Source of the DNA: Lytechinus pictus
Lineage: Eukaryota > Echinodermata > Echinoidea > Temnopleuroida > Toxopneustidae
NCBI RefSeq assembly: GCF_037042905.1
Contig: NC_087245.1
Coordinates: forward strand, 26,846,501 to 26,910,500
Direction: 5' to 3'
DNA: 64,000 nucleotides
Below are positions 12,133 to 23,700 of the stretch, piece by piece; position 1 is the first letter of the stretch, and each line of letters starts with the position of its first letter. The notes below the pieces were generated by a model that had not been told where the DNA came from, searched no databases, and was given only the letters and a program-made list of their open reading frames with translations. Made by a program: the position numbers and the translations under genes.

Positions 12133-12790
12133 TATGATGGCAGCCTCAGAAATCTGCTTGGAGCAGCTGAAGTTGTGGAGGACTGACAAATACTTCCAGG
12201 ATGTGTTTCGAGGAGCTTCCGCCAAGATTGAGGCATATAGTCTCGATCCCCTAGATCTGCCGAGAAAGAGGAAATGCCCTCGGAAGCTGGGAGGCCAAGC
12301 AAGTGATTTCCATGACAGCAAACCTGAAGAGCTTTACCGACAGCAATACTTTCTTTTCCTTGACCACCTGATGAGGGAGATGGAAGAACGGTTTGATGTA
12401 GCGTCAAACAAAGACCTGGCAACTTATGTTGAGCTCGAGCGCGTTCTTGTGACTGGCAAGATTGAGGAGCACCAAGAGGCAATCATCGAACAGTATCCAG
12501 AATTGACAAAAGGTCCCCTCTCGTTCAGTCTCGTTACAGCTGCAGATGTTCAACCAAAACAGGAAAGGTAGCACTGTTTATGATGCCAAGATCGCTTTCC
12601 AGAAGATGCATTCGGAGGTGCGAGCCCTTTTCCCACAGGTCGAGGCTCTTCTGAGACTATTGTTGGTTTGTCCAGTCAGCTCAAGCACGTGTGAAAGGAG
12701 CTTTTCTGCTCTTCGACGACTGAAGTCATGGCTTCGGAGCTCCATGACTCAAACACGCCTCAACTGCGGATTTTCGGACATTATTGAGAC
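12133..12790 (+). pseudogene. hAT transposase C-terminal part with dimerisation domain
   Basis: The first frame reads MMAASEICLEQLKLWRTDKY, then HLMREMEERFD, to about 12560. A +1 shift then leads to FQKMHSEVRALFPQVEALLR and PVSSSTCERSFSALRRLKSW, then SMTQTRLN. The last block is the hAT dimerisation domain (Dimer_Tnp_hAT). The frameshift and degenerate ending show it is a pseudogene. This is the 3' end of the transposon that forms the outermost layer of the nest. Confidence 0.78.
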
Positions 12791-12799
12791 TACCTGAAA

Positions 12800-14100
12800 C
12801 AGATGTTGTTCTATTTTACCCTTTTTCTTATTCATTCCCAGAAAATTCAAAGAAAAAGAAAAATACCTTGGCGTTTCTATAGAGTAGAGGCTAATCACTT
12901 CATTTATTTGCCTGGTTATACACACTTTACCGATGTATGTCATGGTAGTATTGATATATATTAAGTTCGGCATTCAGTAAACCTTTGAACAAGAAAATAT
13001 ACCAAAAGGAAGATGTGCACAAAACGAAAGTCACCCCTACTTGTATATCCAAATACCTTGACTTGAACGATAAGTTTTGGTCAATAATATTTTGCAGGAG
13101 AGCATTGATGTCCTCATTTCCTATCTGTGGAAATGAGGTGCCTATAGTCATGAAAAAGTGAGCCCATATCAAATGCAAAAATTTCACTTTTAAAAAGTCA
13201 TAATGGTCGTTTGGTGATCAGTAGCTCATATGTATGGTGCTTTTGTTGTATGCGGTCGGATGTAATTAATATTAAACATTTTATCATGTGACCCCATCAG
13301 ATACCTCTCATGAAAATATTGAGGTTCAGTGAGCTCAATATAATATGATCATATTTTAACAATTTTTTAATGAGTGAAATCAATTAATGGTTTCAGAAAG
13401 AATAATCATTCATTTCTCTCTAAAGCGTATCTTCGGATATGAACATCGGATTTTTTTTCCATGTTATTCTTGTAATTGTTATGGACTTGAAAAACTGAAC
13501 TTGATTGATTTTTTCTTATATTGGCGAAAAGAAATCTCTTTTGAGTTTGGAAAGGGATGACAGTTTTGCATTCTATATGAGCACACTCATGCGGTACGTA
13601 AATTTCATTTTAGCACATTATATTAGCTGATATTACACACTGATGGTTCAAGAAAATGTTGGAGAAATATCATAACATGACAGTTGAGTTTTGATTGTTT
13701 TTATGTTTGTTTTTGTTTCATGCACTTATAAAGCATTTAAAACATGTTAAAATCCAGGGTTAAAATCGTCTAAGGAATGACAGTAAGCCCGATGGCGCAC
13801 GAGAAGCCACACAGTTTGTAATTTGTGCAAGTCTTAATTTGTCCGAATCTGCATTTTATCATCATGCATTAAGAAGAAAAAAGATATTGCCAGTCGGGTT
13901 AGATTTAAGAGAGAAGTTGTATACATCATGCTCAATAAACAGATCACTTTGTACATGGTCCAGACAATTTTTTCTTTCGGATGAGTTTAGAATAGGCTTA
14001 CTTGTAACACAAATTGAATTTTCAAAAAAATTATATAAGTACAGTACATTGCAACAATGAAGGAATTTCCAAGAACACCATGCATATCAACCACTCCCAA
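12800..14100. other. AT-rich intergenic sequence
   Basis: No coding frame, RNA gene or repeat end recognised. Confidence 0.5.
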
Positions 14101-15135
14101 ATGTCCTAACTTGTGATTTTAGTGGGGGGTAATGTTAAAAGATCCCCATCCACAAGAACATTTGTGTCAATCATCCCCCCCAACCAAGAATACCGATCGA
14201 CACCCATGAACAATGGTGTAATGAGGCGACAATTTTGAGAGGGCCAGATATCGCGTATCGGGCAGAATTTATCTTTTTTTTTAAAGTTCCGAGCGAGCAA
14301 AAATTTTGACATTTTTAATACAAAAATCAAATTTTGTGGTATCCAGAGAATAATATATTTCAATCTTCTCTCTTACCATTCCTTTTTTTTATGGTCTGTA
14401 CGTCATTGTGAACAGGATTCTTTGCGGCAGTAGCGTGAAGAGTAAAAAAAAAAGAAAAAAAACAACAAGGGGCGCAGTATGGCGCCGATGTGCTAAAAAA
14501 GCTGCTTAATACAAGTCCTGAGCGAGCAAAGCGAGTAAGAAAATAATCACCTTTTCATGAGAATCTAACTTTGAGATATGTTTTGTCATTATATTCAAAA
14601 AAAAATCATTTCCTACACTTTTCCTTTGCTTTCCTTTCCTCCTTGTTTTTTGTTCTTGGTTGTAGAACTTTTTGGGGCCATGGCCCAACCCTACCATACT
14701 CATATACGACAGTACTATGCGGTTGGGGTCCGGGGCAGAGCCCCCGGAACTTTTTAATATCAAAGCCATTTAAACCTAGCAGATTGTCGTTATTTTTATT
14801 CAAATATCGAGGGTATATACAGAATATAGCTTTTACACAACACATTTATTCAACCCAGTTGCGTAATGACCAAATATTTTGAAGGGGCACAACATAGCAA
14901 TGTGGGAATATTTGTTAAAAGTCGCCAGCGAGCAAAGCGAGCTGGAAAAACAGATTGCCAATTGAAATTAAATTATAATTATGTGATAGATTTTTCCATT
15001 ATAATATTAAGTAAATAACACATTTCATTGTTTCCATTCATTTCATTATACGTTGTCTCCTATAATTTCTTTTATTATCTCTTGTGTGTGGAACCAAGAC
15101 CCCCCCACCCCCACGCCTGTACGCCAGTGATTGAA
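14100..15135. repeat. Repeat-derived region with AGCGAGCAAAGCGAG motifs
   Basis: Contains GAGCGAGCAAAGCGAG at about 14520 and 14927 (a degenerate copy near 14287), a GGGGTCCGGGGCAGAGCCCC hairpin at about 14726, and a right edge of poly-C followed by CGCCTGTACGCCAGTG (about 15113-15131). The edge resembles the inverted TIR CACTGGCGTA of hAT-like elements. Exact limits are unclear. Confidence 0.45.
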
Positions 15136-15479
15136 CGTAAAGCTTAATGTAGGGAGGGTCCCTATAGGGGGAAGTTATGGAGCCATTTGAAGGTTATAGA
15201 TGAAGAGCCCCTACTGCGTAATTTTATTTGCATAAAATTTAGCAAGCTTATAGCACAATGTAGTATGTAGTCCATCTTTCTTCCCGCTCTTTATTTTCAA
15301 TCCTCGGCAGCCCGGTCGTGTTAAGTGTTTTTTATGTCTTGTCCCTTTTTTTCGTTTTCCAATTTAGCTTTTGACTAATTCCATTCTAACTTCATTTCCC
15401 GCTATTTGCAATTTTGTCATCTTTTAACTTATTTCTCATCATGCTATTGCATTACATATAGGCCTTTTTCGAGATGATT

Positions 15480-15728
15480 TGTTCTTTCTCAAATGTTCTT
15501 CTTTCGTTCCTTTTCCCGCTTTCCTTCCTTCCTTTTCCGTTAAATCTGTTTTTTTATCTTCTTTTTCTTTTCACTTTTCCCTTTCTCTTTCCTCCTTTCC
15601 TTTTCCCCTTTCCTTCCCCTTTCTTTCTCCCTCCCTTTTCTCCTTTCCCGTTTTTTTATTTTCCCGGTGAAATCTGCCAAGGGGGCAGCTTGCCCCCTGC
15701 CCCCCGCCTGTTACGCCACTGTTCACGG
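15480..15728. repeat. Pyrimidine tract and right end of a CAGTGGCG-type element
   Basis: A 170-bp pyrimidine tract leads to GGGGGCAGCTTGCCCCCTGC (15679-15698) and ends in CGCCTGTTACGCCACTG, the inverse of a CAGTGGCGTAACAGGC terminus. The left partner was not located. Confidence 0.5.
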
Positions 15729-15729
15729 T

Positions 15730-16369
15730 ATAATAACAATAAATAACAGTCATTGCATGGGAGGGGCCGGGGAGGTGACAGTCATAAGCACAATATTAAA
15801 GGCTTGAAAATGATGGACGCCCCTCAAGTAAAGATCATGGCCCTGAATATATATCAATAAAAGTTCATATATGAAAATCACACAAAAAGTAGGACCAGAA
15901 GGAAAAAATATCAAGCATGTCACGAAACATATTAAAAAAATTCCAGTCTAATTATAATAATCAATCGTCGACAAATCAAAATTTTAAGTAACAATCCAGA
16001 AGTACTTTACAAGCCAAAATCAATACTAAGTAATACCATCTCACCTCCGCGTAACGACCATCAGCGCACCCTACCACTTCCCGTTTAACCCCTTTTAGGG
16101 GAGTTGGGCAGTATCCTGCAACTACATGTAAGTAAGTAAGTAATTAAGAAAGTAAGTAATCTACCATGCAGCAAGATGGCGAGTCTAATATTTTTAAAAA
16201 AATTATAATTATTTTGGCATTGCAAAATATGTTGAGCTGATAAGTGATTTGACCTTTAAATATAAAACTTAGTATCATCTTTATATTCGCACATTAAAAA
16301 AAATGGACCATTCACATACAGTTAAATAGACTGGGGGATACACAATACATATCATACAAGTGCAAATAG
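15730..16369. other. Intergenic, with (AAGT)n tail
   Basis: AT-rich. A short GTAAGTAAGTAAGTAA tract near 16128 follows a phrase containing CCCTTTTAGGGGAGTTGGG, and may be the 3' tail of a retroelement. Nothing else was seen. Confidence 0.4.
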
Positions 16370-16398
16370 GCGGTGGTCCCAACGCCTGGGACCACCGC
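16370..16398. other. Perfect 12-bp hairpin beside a LINE 3' end
   Basis: GCGGTGGTCCCA, a 5-base loop (ACGCC), then its exact inverse TGGGACCACCGC. It sits just beyond the shared 3' sequence of the minus-strand LINE copy in tandem unit A and is absent from units B and C. Confidence 0.8.
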
Positions 16399-17540
16399 AC
16401 AAAAACAACAAAGGGAAAAGAAAAGAAACATAGAAAAGCAATACAGGTCTGTTCGTCTACATTACCCAAAATCTAATAGATTCCATTAAAAAAAAATCTA
16501 TACATAGTAGTGTCCCTATAAGCAATACACTTTTCTGTTTGGTACACTTGTTTTAATTTTCTGATAAACAAGTCAAAACAAGGAAGGATATTAATATATC
16601 TACACAGATATAAAGTTTTCTTTGCTACAATAAGGCAATGATTCAATAACACATCTTGCTTGTTTTTAATTCCGAATAAAATCTCTTCATCCTTTACTTG
16701 GATAATTTCTTTTTTAAATTTAGTATGCCACCATCTTAGAAATTCATTCCAAAAATCTCGAGCATGCGAACATTCTACCAACAGGTGTTCAATTGTTTCC
16801 TGTTCTTGTTTACAAAAAGAACACATCTCATCGTCTACAACTTTCATTCTCTTTAACTTTGCATTTACTAGTAGGCATCTTGTATTTATTTTATATTGAA
16901 ATATTCTTGTTCTTGTATCTGGAATAACTTTAAAAGGCGACTCATAAATAAAACTAAAATCATCTTCACTTATATCATACCTTGATCTCTAATATATTTC
17001 AGAAGTAGGGGTTTGGTATTTATTTTCTTTTAATATCATATTTATGATCTTGGTTGACAATTTTGATATAAACATTTTTATTACCAAAAACTATAAAAAT
17101 ATCTAACTTTTTAAACAAATGTCGCCTCGAAACAACGAGCTTTAACTGTCTGTGGAATAGCAGAAACAATTGAACGCCAAAGAAGATAGTTTTTAAAGCT
17201 AACAGTGACAGATCATCTGTAAATCCAAGACAACCCAAATAAGTTGCCGTTTCTGCAAAGTTTGTAAATGTTAGGATAGGTAAAATATGATTCGAAAAAC
17301 ATTGACAAATGTAAGATATTTACATTAACAATTAGAACGTGACTCTTCTTTTCCAAACTGTCACACGCGATATTTGAGGATAATACAATAGAAAATGTAA
17401 TCTCGGCTGGTATAAGAAAATCTTTGTATTGTATTATGCTGAACTGGGTTAGTAGACCTATTTGCGAGAGACATGCGAGACATAAATAGTATTAAAGAAA
17501 ATCGTCACGTGCAAATAATACACGTGCAAATCATTTTTTT
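16399..17540. repeat. Tandem unit A: LINE 3' end plus P450 5'-flank copy
   Basis: One of three consecutive units. The left part is the LINE fragment. The right part (about 17000-17540) carries the landmarks CCCAAATAAGTTGCCG, CTGTCACACGCGATATTTGA and a pair of CACGTG sites (17506-17511, 17521-17526). The same landmarks appear in units B and C and, partly, directly upstream of the P450 start. Confidence 0.75.
16473..16984 (-). pseudogene. LINE C-terminal fragment with zf-RVT zinc finger, copy A
   Basis: On the minus strand the open frame runs from about 16984 (YESPFKVIPDTRTRIFQYKI) through CSFCKQEQETIEHLLVECSH, with A-R-D-F-W following. This is the CxxC...ExxxHLxxxC zinc-finger tail (zf-RVT) found after the RT of some non-LTR retrotransposons. 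It stops at 16473. The RT itself is missing, so the copy is 5'-truncated. It forms the left part of tandem unit A, and copy B at 17717 is nearly identical. Confidence 0.78.
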
Positions 17541-17716
17541 TTTAAACGTTTTTATGTTTTTATTAAGTATAACCATCTCATACACATATTACAAAACAAG
17601 TGTACAGTATGGATAAGTTACATTTTGATAACAAAAATACATACAATAACAACAAAGGGAAAAGAAAAGAAACATAGAAAAGCAATGCAGGTCTGTTCGT
17701 CTACATTACCCAAAAT

Positions 17717-18225
17717 CTAATAGATTCCATTAAAAAAAAATCTATACATAGTAGTGTCCCTATAAGCAATACACTTTTCTGTTTGGTACACTTGTTTTAA
17801 TTTACTGATAAACAAGTCAAAACAAGGAAGGATATTAATATATCTATACAGATATAAAGTTTTCTTTGCTACAATAAGGCAATGATTCAATAACACATCT
17901 TGCTTGTTTTTAATTCCGAATAAAATCTCTTCATCCTTTACTTGGATAATTTCTTTTTTAAATTTAGTATGCCACCATCTTAGAAATTCATTCCAAAAAT
18001 CTCGAGCATGCGAACATTCTACCAACAGGTGTTCAATTTTTTCCTGTTCTTGTTTACAAAAAGAACACATCTCATCGTCTACAACTTTCATTTTCTTTAA
18101 CTTTGCATTTACTAGTAGGCATCTTGTATTTATTTTATATTGAAATATTCTTGTTCTTGTATCTGGAATAACTTTAAAAGGCGACTCATAAATAAAACTA
18201 AAATCATCTTCACTTATATCATACC
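17717..18225 (-). pseudogene. LINE C-terminal fragment with zf-RVT zinc finger, copy B
   Basis: Nearly the same protein as at 16473-16984, with CSFCKQEQEKIEHLLVECSH and only a few substitutions. Its upstream frame is cut at 18225 by the inserted element. Because both copies are truncated at the same place and flanked by the same downstream sequence, they arose by segmental tandem duplication rather than by two retrotransposition events. Confidence 0.76.
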
Positions 18226-19311
18226 AGGGGCGGATCCAGCTTTCGCCAATAGGGGGGGGGGGGGCCGAAAAATATTTTCATCAACATTTTTCTCGATTGG
18301 CCGCTATAATCTGATTATTATTATTTTTTTTTTGGGGGGGGTTTCAGGGGGTAGTCCTAACTAGAGACTAAAGTTTTAAGTATATGTTAGTTTTTATTGT
18401 TATAAACAAGATAAGGTATCTCATGTGGTCTTAAAAACTCTTAATATATAATGCGAGCGCGAAGCGCGAGCTCAAATTCTTTGATATTTTATGTCCTTAG
18501 ACCTGACGATTCTGAGGAGATTTTATAATCATGAAAAAGATAAGTATCCAACTAAACAATGCGAGCGCGAAGCGCGAGCCGAAATTTTATCATAGTAACG
18601 TGAAAAGGGACTCAATTAGGAGTGTTTTTAGTGATTAATGAAGAGGATACAAGTATCATCAATTAAATAATGAGAGTGCGAAGCGCGAGCTCAAAATTTT
18701 TGATATTCCGACCTGAAAACTGGACAGTCTAAGCGCGTTTGTATTTAAATACAGAAAAAGCTGTGTGTGTCAAACAATTAAATGCGAGCGCGAAGCACAA
18801 GCTCAATTTTTTGATATACTGACATGACAAAGGAGCATTTTGACAAATTTTGGTAAGAATTTCCAAAGACGATAGGTAACTCACAAATCAAACAATGCGA
18901 GCGCGCAGCGCGAGCTGAAAATTTTGATATAAACAATTTGTGTAAAACAAACAAAATAATTAAAGCTTGATGTGCGAGCTAAAATATTGTGTGCAAATTG
19001 ATTTCAGATCTGGATATATAAGTGTCATTTAATCCTCTTGAATGGGATTCATTGGCACGGGCAATGCGAGCGCGAAGCGCGAGCGAAATTTTTTATATAA
19101 AGTTCTTTTTCCAATTCTTCCCCTCACCCTTTTCTTGTTTCCTTTCGGGGTCGGGCCGGCCGTTACGAGGTTGTAAATTACACATCCTGGGTATGATACC
19201 TCTTTCCTACTTTTCTTTAGTGTTTTTCCTATAGTACACTTTTTCTGCAGGTTGTCAAAAATAGGGGGGGGGGGCCGGGGCCGGCTCGGCCCCCTCCTGG
19301 ATCCGCGCCTG
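18226..19311. mobile_element. Non-autonomous element with GGATCC ends and ~110-bp hairpin modules
   Basis: Ends AGGGGCGGATCCAG and its inverse CTGGATCCGCGCCTG are flanked by CATACC (18220-18225, 19312-19317). The interior has modules about 108-113 bp apart, each carrying ATGCGAGCGCGAAGCGCGAG or a variant: GCGCGAAGCGC at 18457, 18565, 18676 (variant), 18788 (variant), 18901 (variant) and 19070. Both ends carry long G or C runs. No protein is encoded. The 5-6 bp duplication fits a hAT-like or related cut-and-paste element. Confidence 0.75.
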
Positions 19312-19865
19312 CATACCTTGATCTCCAATATATTTCAGAAGTAGGGGTTTGGTATTTATTTTCTTTTATGATCTTGGTTGACAATTTTGATATAAACATT
19401 TTTTTATTACCAAAAACTATAAAAATATCTAACTTTTTCAACAAATGTCGCCTCTCGAAACAACGAGCTTTAACTGTCTGTGGAATAGCAGAAACAATTG
19501 AACGCCAAAGAAGATAGTTTTTAAAGCTAACAGTGACAGATCATCTGTAAATCCAAGACAACCCAAATAAGTTGCCGTTTCTGCAAACTTTGTAAATGTT
19601 AGGATAGGTAAAATATGATTCGAAAAACATTGACAAATGTAAGATATTTACATCAAAAATTAGAACGTGACTCTTCTTTTCCAAACTGTCACACGCAATA
19701 TTTGAGGATAATACAATAGAAAATGTTATCTCGGCTGGTATAAGAAAATCTTTGTATTGTATTATGCTGAACTGGGATAGTAGACCTATTTGCGAGAGAC
19801 GTGCGAGACATAAATAGTATTAAAGAAAATCGTCACGTGCAGATATTACACGTGCAAATAATTTT

Positions 19866-20300
19866 TTTTAAACGTTTTTATGTTTTTATTTAGTATAACC
19901 ATCTCATACACATATTACAAAACAAGTGTACAGTATGGATAAGTTACATTTTGATAAAAAAAAATACATACAAAAACAACAAAGGGAAAAGAAAAGAAAC
20001 ATAGAAAAGCAATACAGGTCTGTTCGTCTACATCACCCAAAATCTAATAGATTCCATTAAAAAAAAATCTATACATTGACAAACGTACGATATTTACATT
20101 AAAAATTAGAACGTGACTCTTCTTTTCCAAACTGTCACACGCGATATTTGAGGATAATACAATAGAAAATGTAATCTCGACTGGTTTAAGCAAATCTTTG
20201 TATTGTATTATGCTAAACTGGGTTAGTAGACCTATTTGCGAGAGACATAACTAGTATTAAAGAAAATCGTCACGTGCAAATAATACACGTGCAAATCATG
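19866..20300. repeat. Tandem unit C, internally deleted
   Basis: Begins with the same LINE 3' UTR as unit B (from about 19868). At about 20078 it jumps straight to the TGACAAACGTACGATATTTA part of the 5'-flank copy, so most of the LINE and part of the flank are deleted. CACGTG pair at 20271-20276 and 20286-20291. Confidence 0.72.
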
Positions 20301-20737
20301 ATAACTATGAATATGTGTCACACGCGATATTTCAGGATAATAAACGTAGAAATATCAATAATCTACCTTGTCTATACTGTGTTGGTAGGCCCCTGGGGCC
20401 CGTTTCATAAAGGACTTGCAACTGTTGAAACTTTGCCATAATGGCAACTACCATGGATACAGGGCTTAGCAGCCAATCATTATCAAGGTTTCCATGGTAG
20501 TTGCCATAATGACAAAGTTACAACAGTTGCAAGTCCTTTATGAAACAGTCCCCTGAAGGTCATATGCGAGACATGAATAGATATATAATAGAAAATCGTC
20601 ACATGCAAATATCTGCATTACATACGCGAACAAAGAAGGATGGCTGTGACCTTTTTCAAACGTATAAAATGCATTATGTATGTGAATCTCGGCGCACTCT
20701 GAAAGCATCAGAGAAAGCTTGAGGTAGTGGATCGAGA
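20301..20737 (+). promoter_or_regulatory. P450 upstream region with TATA box
   Basis: A fourth, more diverged copy of the duplicated flank (GTCACACGCGATATTTCAGG at about 20316, GTCACATGCAAATATCTGCA near 20597) lies directly upstream of the P450 start codon. TATAAAA is at 20663-20669, about 70 bp before the ATG at 20738. An octamer-like ATGCAAAT (about 20602) replaces the CACGTGCAAAT of units A-C. It is interrupted by a palindromic element (20394-20555). Confidence 0.6.
20394..20555. mobile_element. Palindromic MITE (GGGCCCGTTTCATAAA type)
   Basis: Long inverted arms: GTTTCATAAAGGACTTGCAA at the left and its inverse TTGCAAGTCCTTTATGAAAC at the right, plus inner inverted CCATGGTAGTTGCC. It is about 160 bp, flanked by CCCCTG-like repeats. 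Related GGGCCCCATTTCATAAAA ends occur at about 32797 and 34181. Confidence 0.78.
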
Positions 20738-23700
20738 ATGTCATTCAACGCGATGATGAAACTTCTTTGGCTGGTGATGGTGGTCATGATAATGACCACG
20801 AGCAGCAATGGGGGCAAAGTCAGACCTAAACCCATTAACGATCGGTCGGACGAGAACGATTCGGACGACAGCAGATCTGACGAGAGTGACGAAACCCAGC
20901 CCGATCAAAATCTTCCACCCGGTCCTTCTTTTCCTTCTCCTAGTTGGTTCCTTTTCCTGAAATTATTTTTGAAAGATCTTCCGCCAACTGTAAGTATTAT
21001 ATGATAACTTGATTGATTTTAGCATTATCTCTTTCTTTGATCCTTTCTAAACGAAGATTGCTTCATTAAAATGTACTTGATTCAAAGAAAGATTTTTTCA
21101 AGCTTTTTCTTAAACATCAAAATGTTTTAGCAGCTCTTAATCTGCCAAAGAGGAAAGTGCTGAAATCATTTTCTTCTATAATTTATATTAAAAGCTTTTT
21201 GTAATTCATTTCATTTCATATTCCTTAATTTTCTCCATTTTCAACACCAAATTAAATGCCAAAACAATAAGTAAATACAACGTTCAGGAAATGACTCTTG
21301 GATGGAGAAGTTATTAAAATGAACATTGAGAGGCGTGCCAGATAATGGCGAGAGTGAGAAGTATCTTTCCTGATAAGTAGTGTAGTTCTTATACAGGACT
21401 GTAAATCAGATGACTTGGAGTAGAAGAGAACTGTGATGAGTTGAGAAGGAGCGACTACGGTGACGGACAGCCAAGCTGCTCAGAACGCCGAGACGCCTCA
21501 TCGGACATCCACTCTCCGCCGACTCTTCTACTCTTCGTCGTTCACCTTCTCATTATTGTCAGGACTTCACCTACTCCTGTCATCTCTCTCTATACATTTT
21601 ATATAGACACCGGCATATGAGCAGCTCTTTCAGGTTGCTCAAAAGAACATGGAACTTGGACTTGATGGTGGGATTCTTCAACTCGACGTCGACTATATCG
21701 GAACAAAGATGGCATTCATCAACAACATTGATTACTTGAGAGAGGCATTTGAACAAGATATATTCTTAGATATGGACATCAAGGCCAGCTATGCCAATTT
21801 ACCGCTGCCGTTGGCTGGTACGTATAAATCTTAATAAAGAAACCTTTGTACACATAATGAGCAGAACAACATTGATTCACATTAACCTTTAAAAATTTCG
21901 TATTAAGTGGGTGCTCATTAAATAGAATAAAATTGATTTTCATCACATAATAGACCGTGCTATTCCGGTGTTCGAGCTGATGATGCCATACCCCATTATC
22001 ATCTTATTTTGTTATATGAAACCATACACTCTTAAAAATGTTGGGCAACATATACTGTCCACAAAATAATTGGTTAAAACTTTATCAAATTCTGGGTAGT
22101 TTTAAACCAATGATGTGTGCTTTTGGCGAAAACTACACAGTATTGGTTGAAAACTACCAAGAGTTTGATAATTTTTTAACCAATTGTTGTGTGAACAGTA
22201 TGTTGCCCAACATTTTAAGAGTGTAGACGGGTCCAAGTTTTGGCAAGGGGGGGGGGGGGCGTGCGGGTCGAGTGTTTTTGCCTGTTTTGCCTACAAAAAT
22301 CATCACAAAAACATGATTATATATCACGTCGGAAAATCGAAGAGGCGCCCTGTGACGTTTTATCAAACAATACAATATTACTTGGATTAAGGAAGATGAA
22401 AGGACTTTTTATTAGAAAAAAGCATATATATAAAGAAAGTGCGATCGAAAGCGCGACCCAGTTTTCTTTCTTTTATAGCCTAGAAACGGAGTGATTGAAT
22501 ATAATTATCTGGTATCATGATGACGATCTATTTCGCGGTTGGAGAATGGCTGATATCACTGACCGCAAGGAAAGTCTGTAGTGATTCAGACCTGAGGTAA
22601 AGACTAAATAAGCTGGAAGGGGGTTACGAAATTATTTTGTTACTGCCCATATATCTGCAATTATAACTGTACAAAAATTTGGTTTAAAAATATGCAAATA
22701 AAAGTAACATTACTTGAAAGAAAGGAGACTATCGCATGTGCCGTTGCTGAAAAAGAAGTACCGATTAGATTTCACCGTCGCCGTTGTTGAAATCAATAGA
22801 TGCCGATTAGTTTTCATCGTTGAAATTAATAGACCCCAATTAGCTTTAACGGGTGCTGGTATTAACATTCATTAGGCGCCAATTAGTTTTAGCCGGCGTC
22901 AGTGTTGAAATTAAGTAGCGCCGATAAGTATTCACCGGCACCGTTACTAAAACCAATAGACGCTGATTAGTTTTCTCTAGTGAAATCAATAGGCACCAAT
23001 TAGCTTTAACCGGCGCCGGTATTGAAATCATTATGCGCCAATTAGTTTTAATCGGCGTTGGTGTTGAAATTGCGTAGCGCCGATATATTCGCCGGCCCCC
23101 AACGTTAGAATCAAGAGGCTTTTTTTTCACCAGCGAAGTTAATGCGACATTTTTTTTAATCACTTCGCTGACGCTTTCTATAACGCAGAGAATCCTTTAT
23201 CAAAAGCCCTTCAAGCAGCCTTTGTCAAAAATCGGATAATCAAAACAGCAGTGTCGTCCTGGATTCTGGACAAACGACATAATTATTTGCATATTTTTTC
23301 TGGTCTGCATCTTAAGACGATGTGCTTTCCCGGTCCACGAACTGTCGACAGTGACCACTGATTTCATGGGCATATTCTATAGATTATGAACGTTGCAAAA
23401 AGCGTCGGCGAAGTGGATGCTAAAATACGCCATCGAAATCAATAGACGACGATTAGTTTTCACCGGCACAAGGGCGCAATAGGGCCAATTAATTTAAACC
23501 GGCGCGCCGGTTTCGTCGCCGGTGTTGGAATTGAGTAGCGCCGATATGTATTCAACGGCGCCGGTATAGAATCAAGACGCTTTGATTGGTTTTTATCGGC
23601 GGCGGTTGAGAGGCAAACAGCACCGATATTTCTTGAACTGGTGCCGACGTTAAGTGGCGCTAATTATTCTTGATCGACGCCGATTTAAAGTCAGGCAGCG

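Larger units (their letters stand above)
17541..19865. repeat. Tandem unit B (interrupted by an inserted element)
   Basis: Repeats unit A with a longer LINE 3' UTR (from about 17541) and is split by the 18226-19311 element. Removing the insert and one CATACC restores the CTTATATCATACCTTGATCT junction seen intact in unit A. CACGTG pair at 19834-19839 and 19849-19854. Confidence 0.75.
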
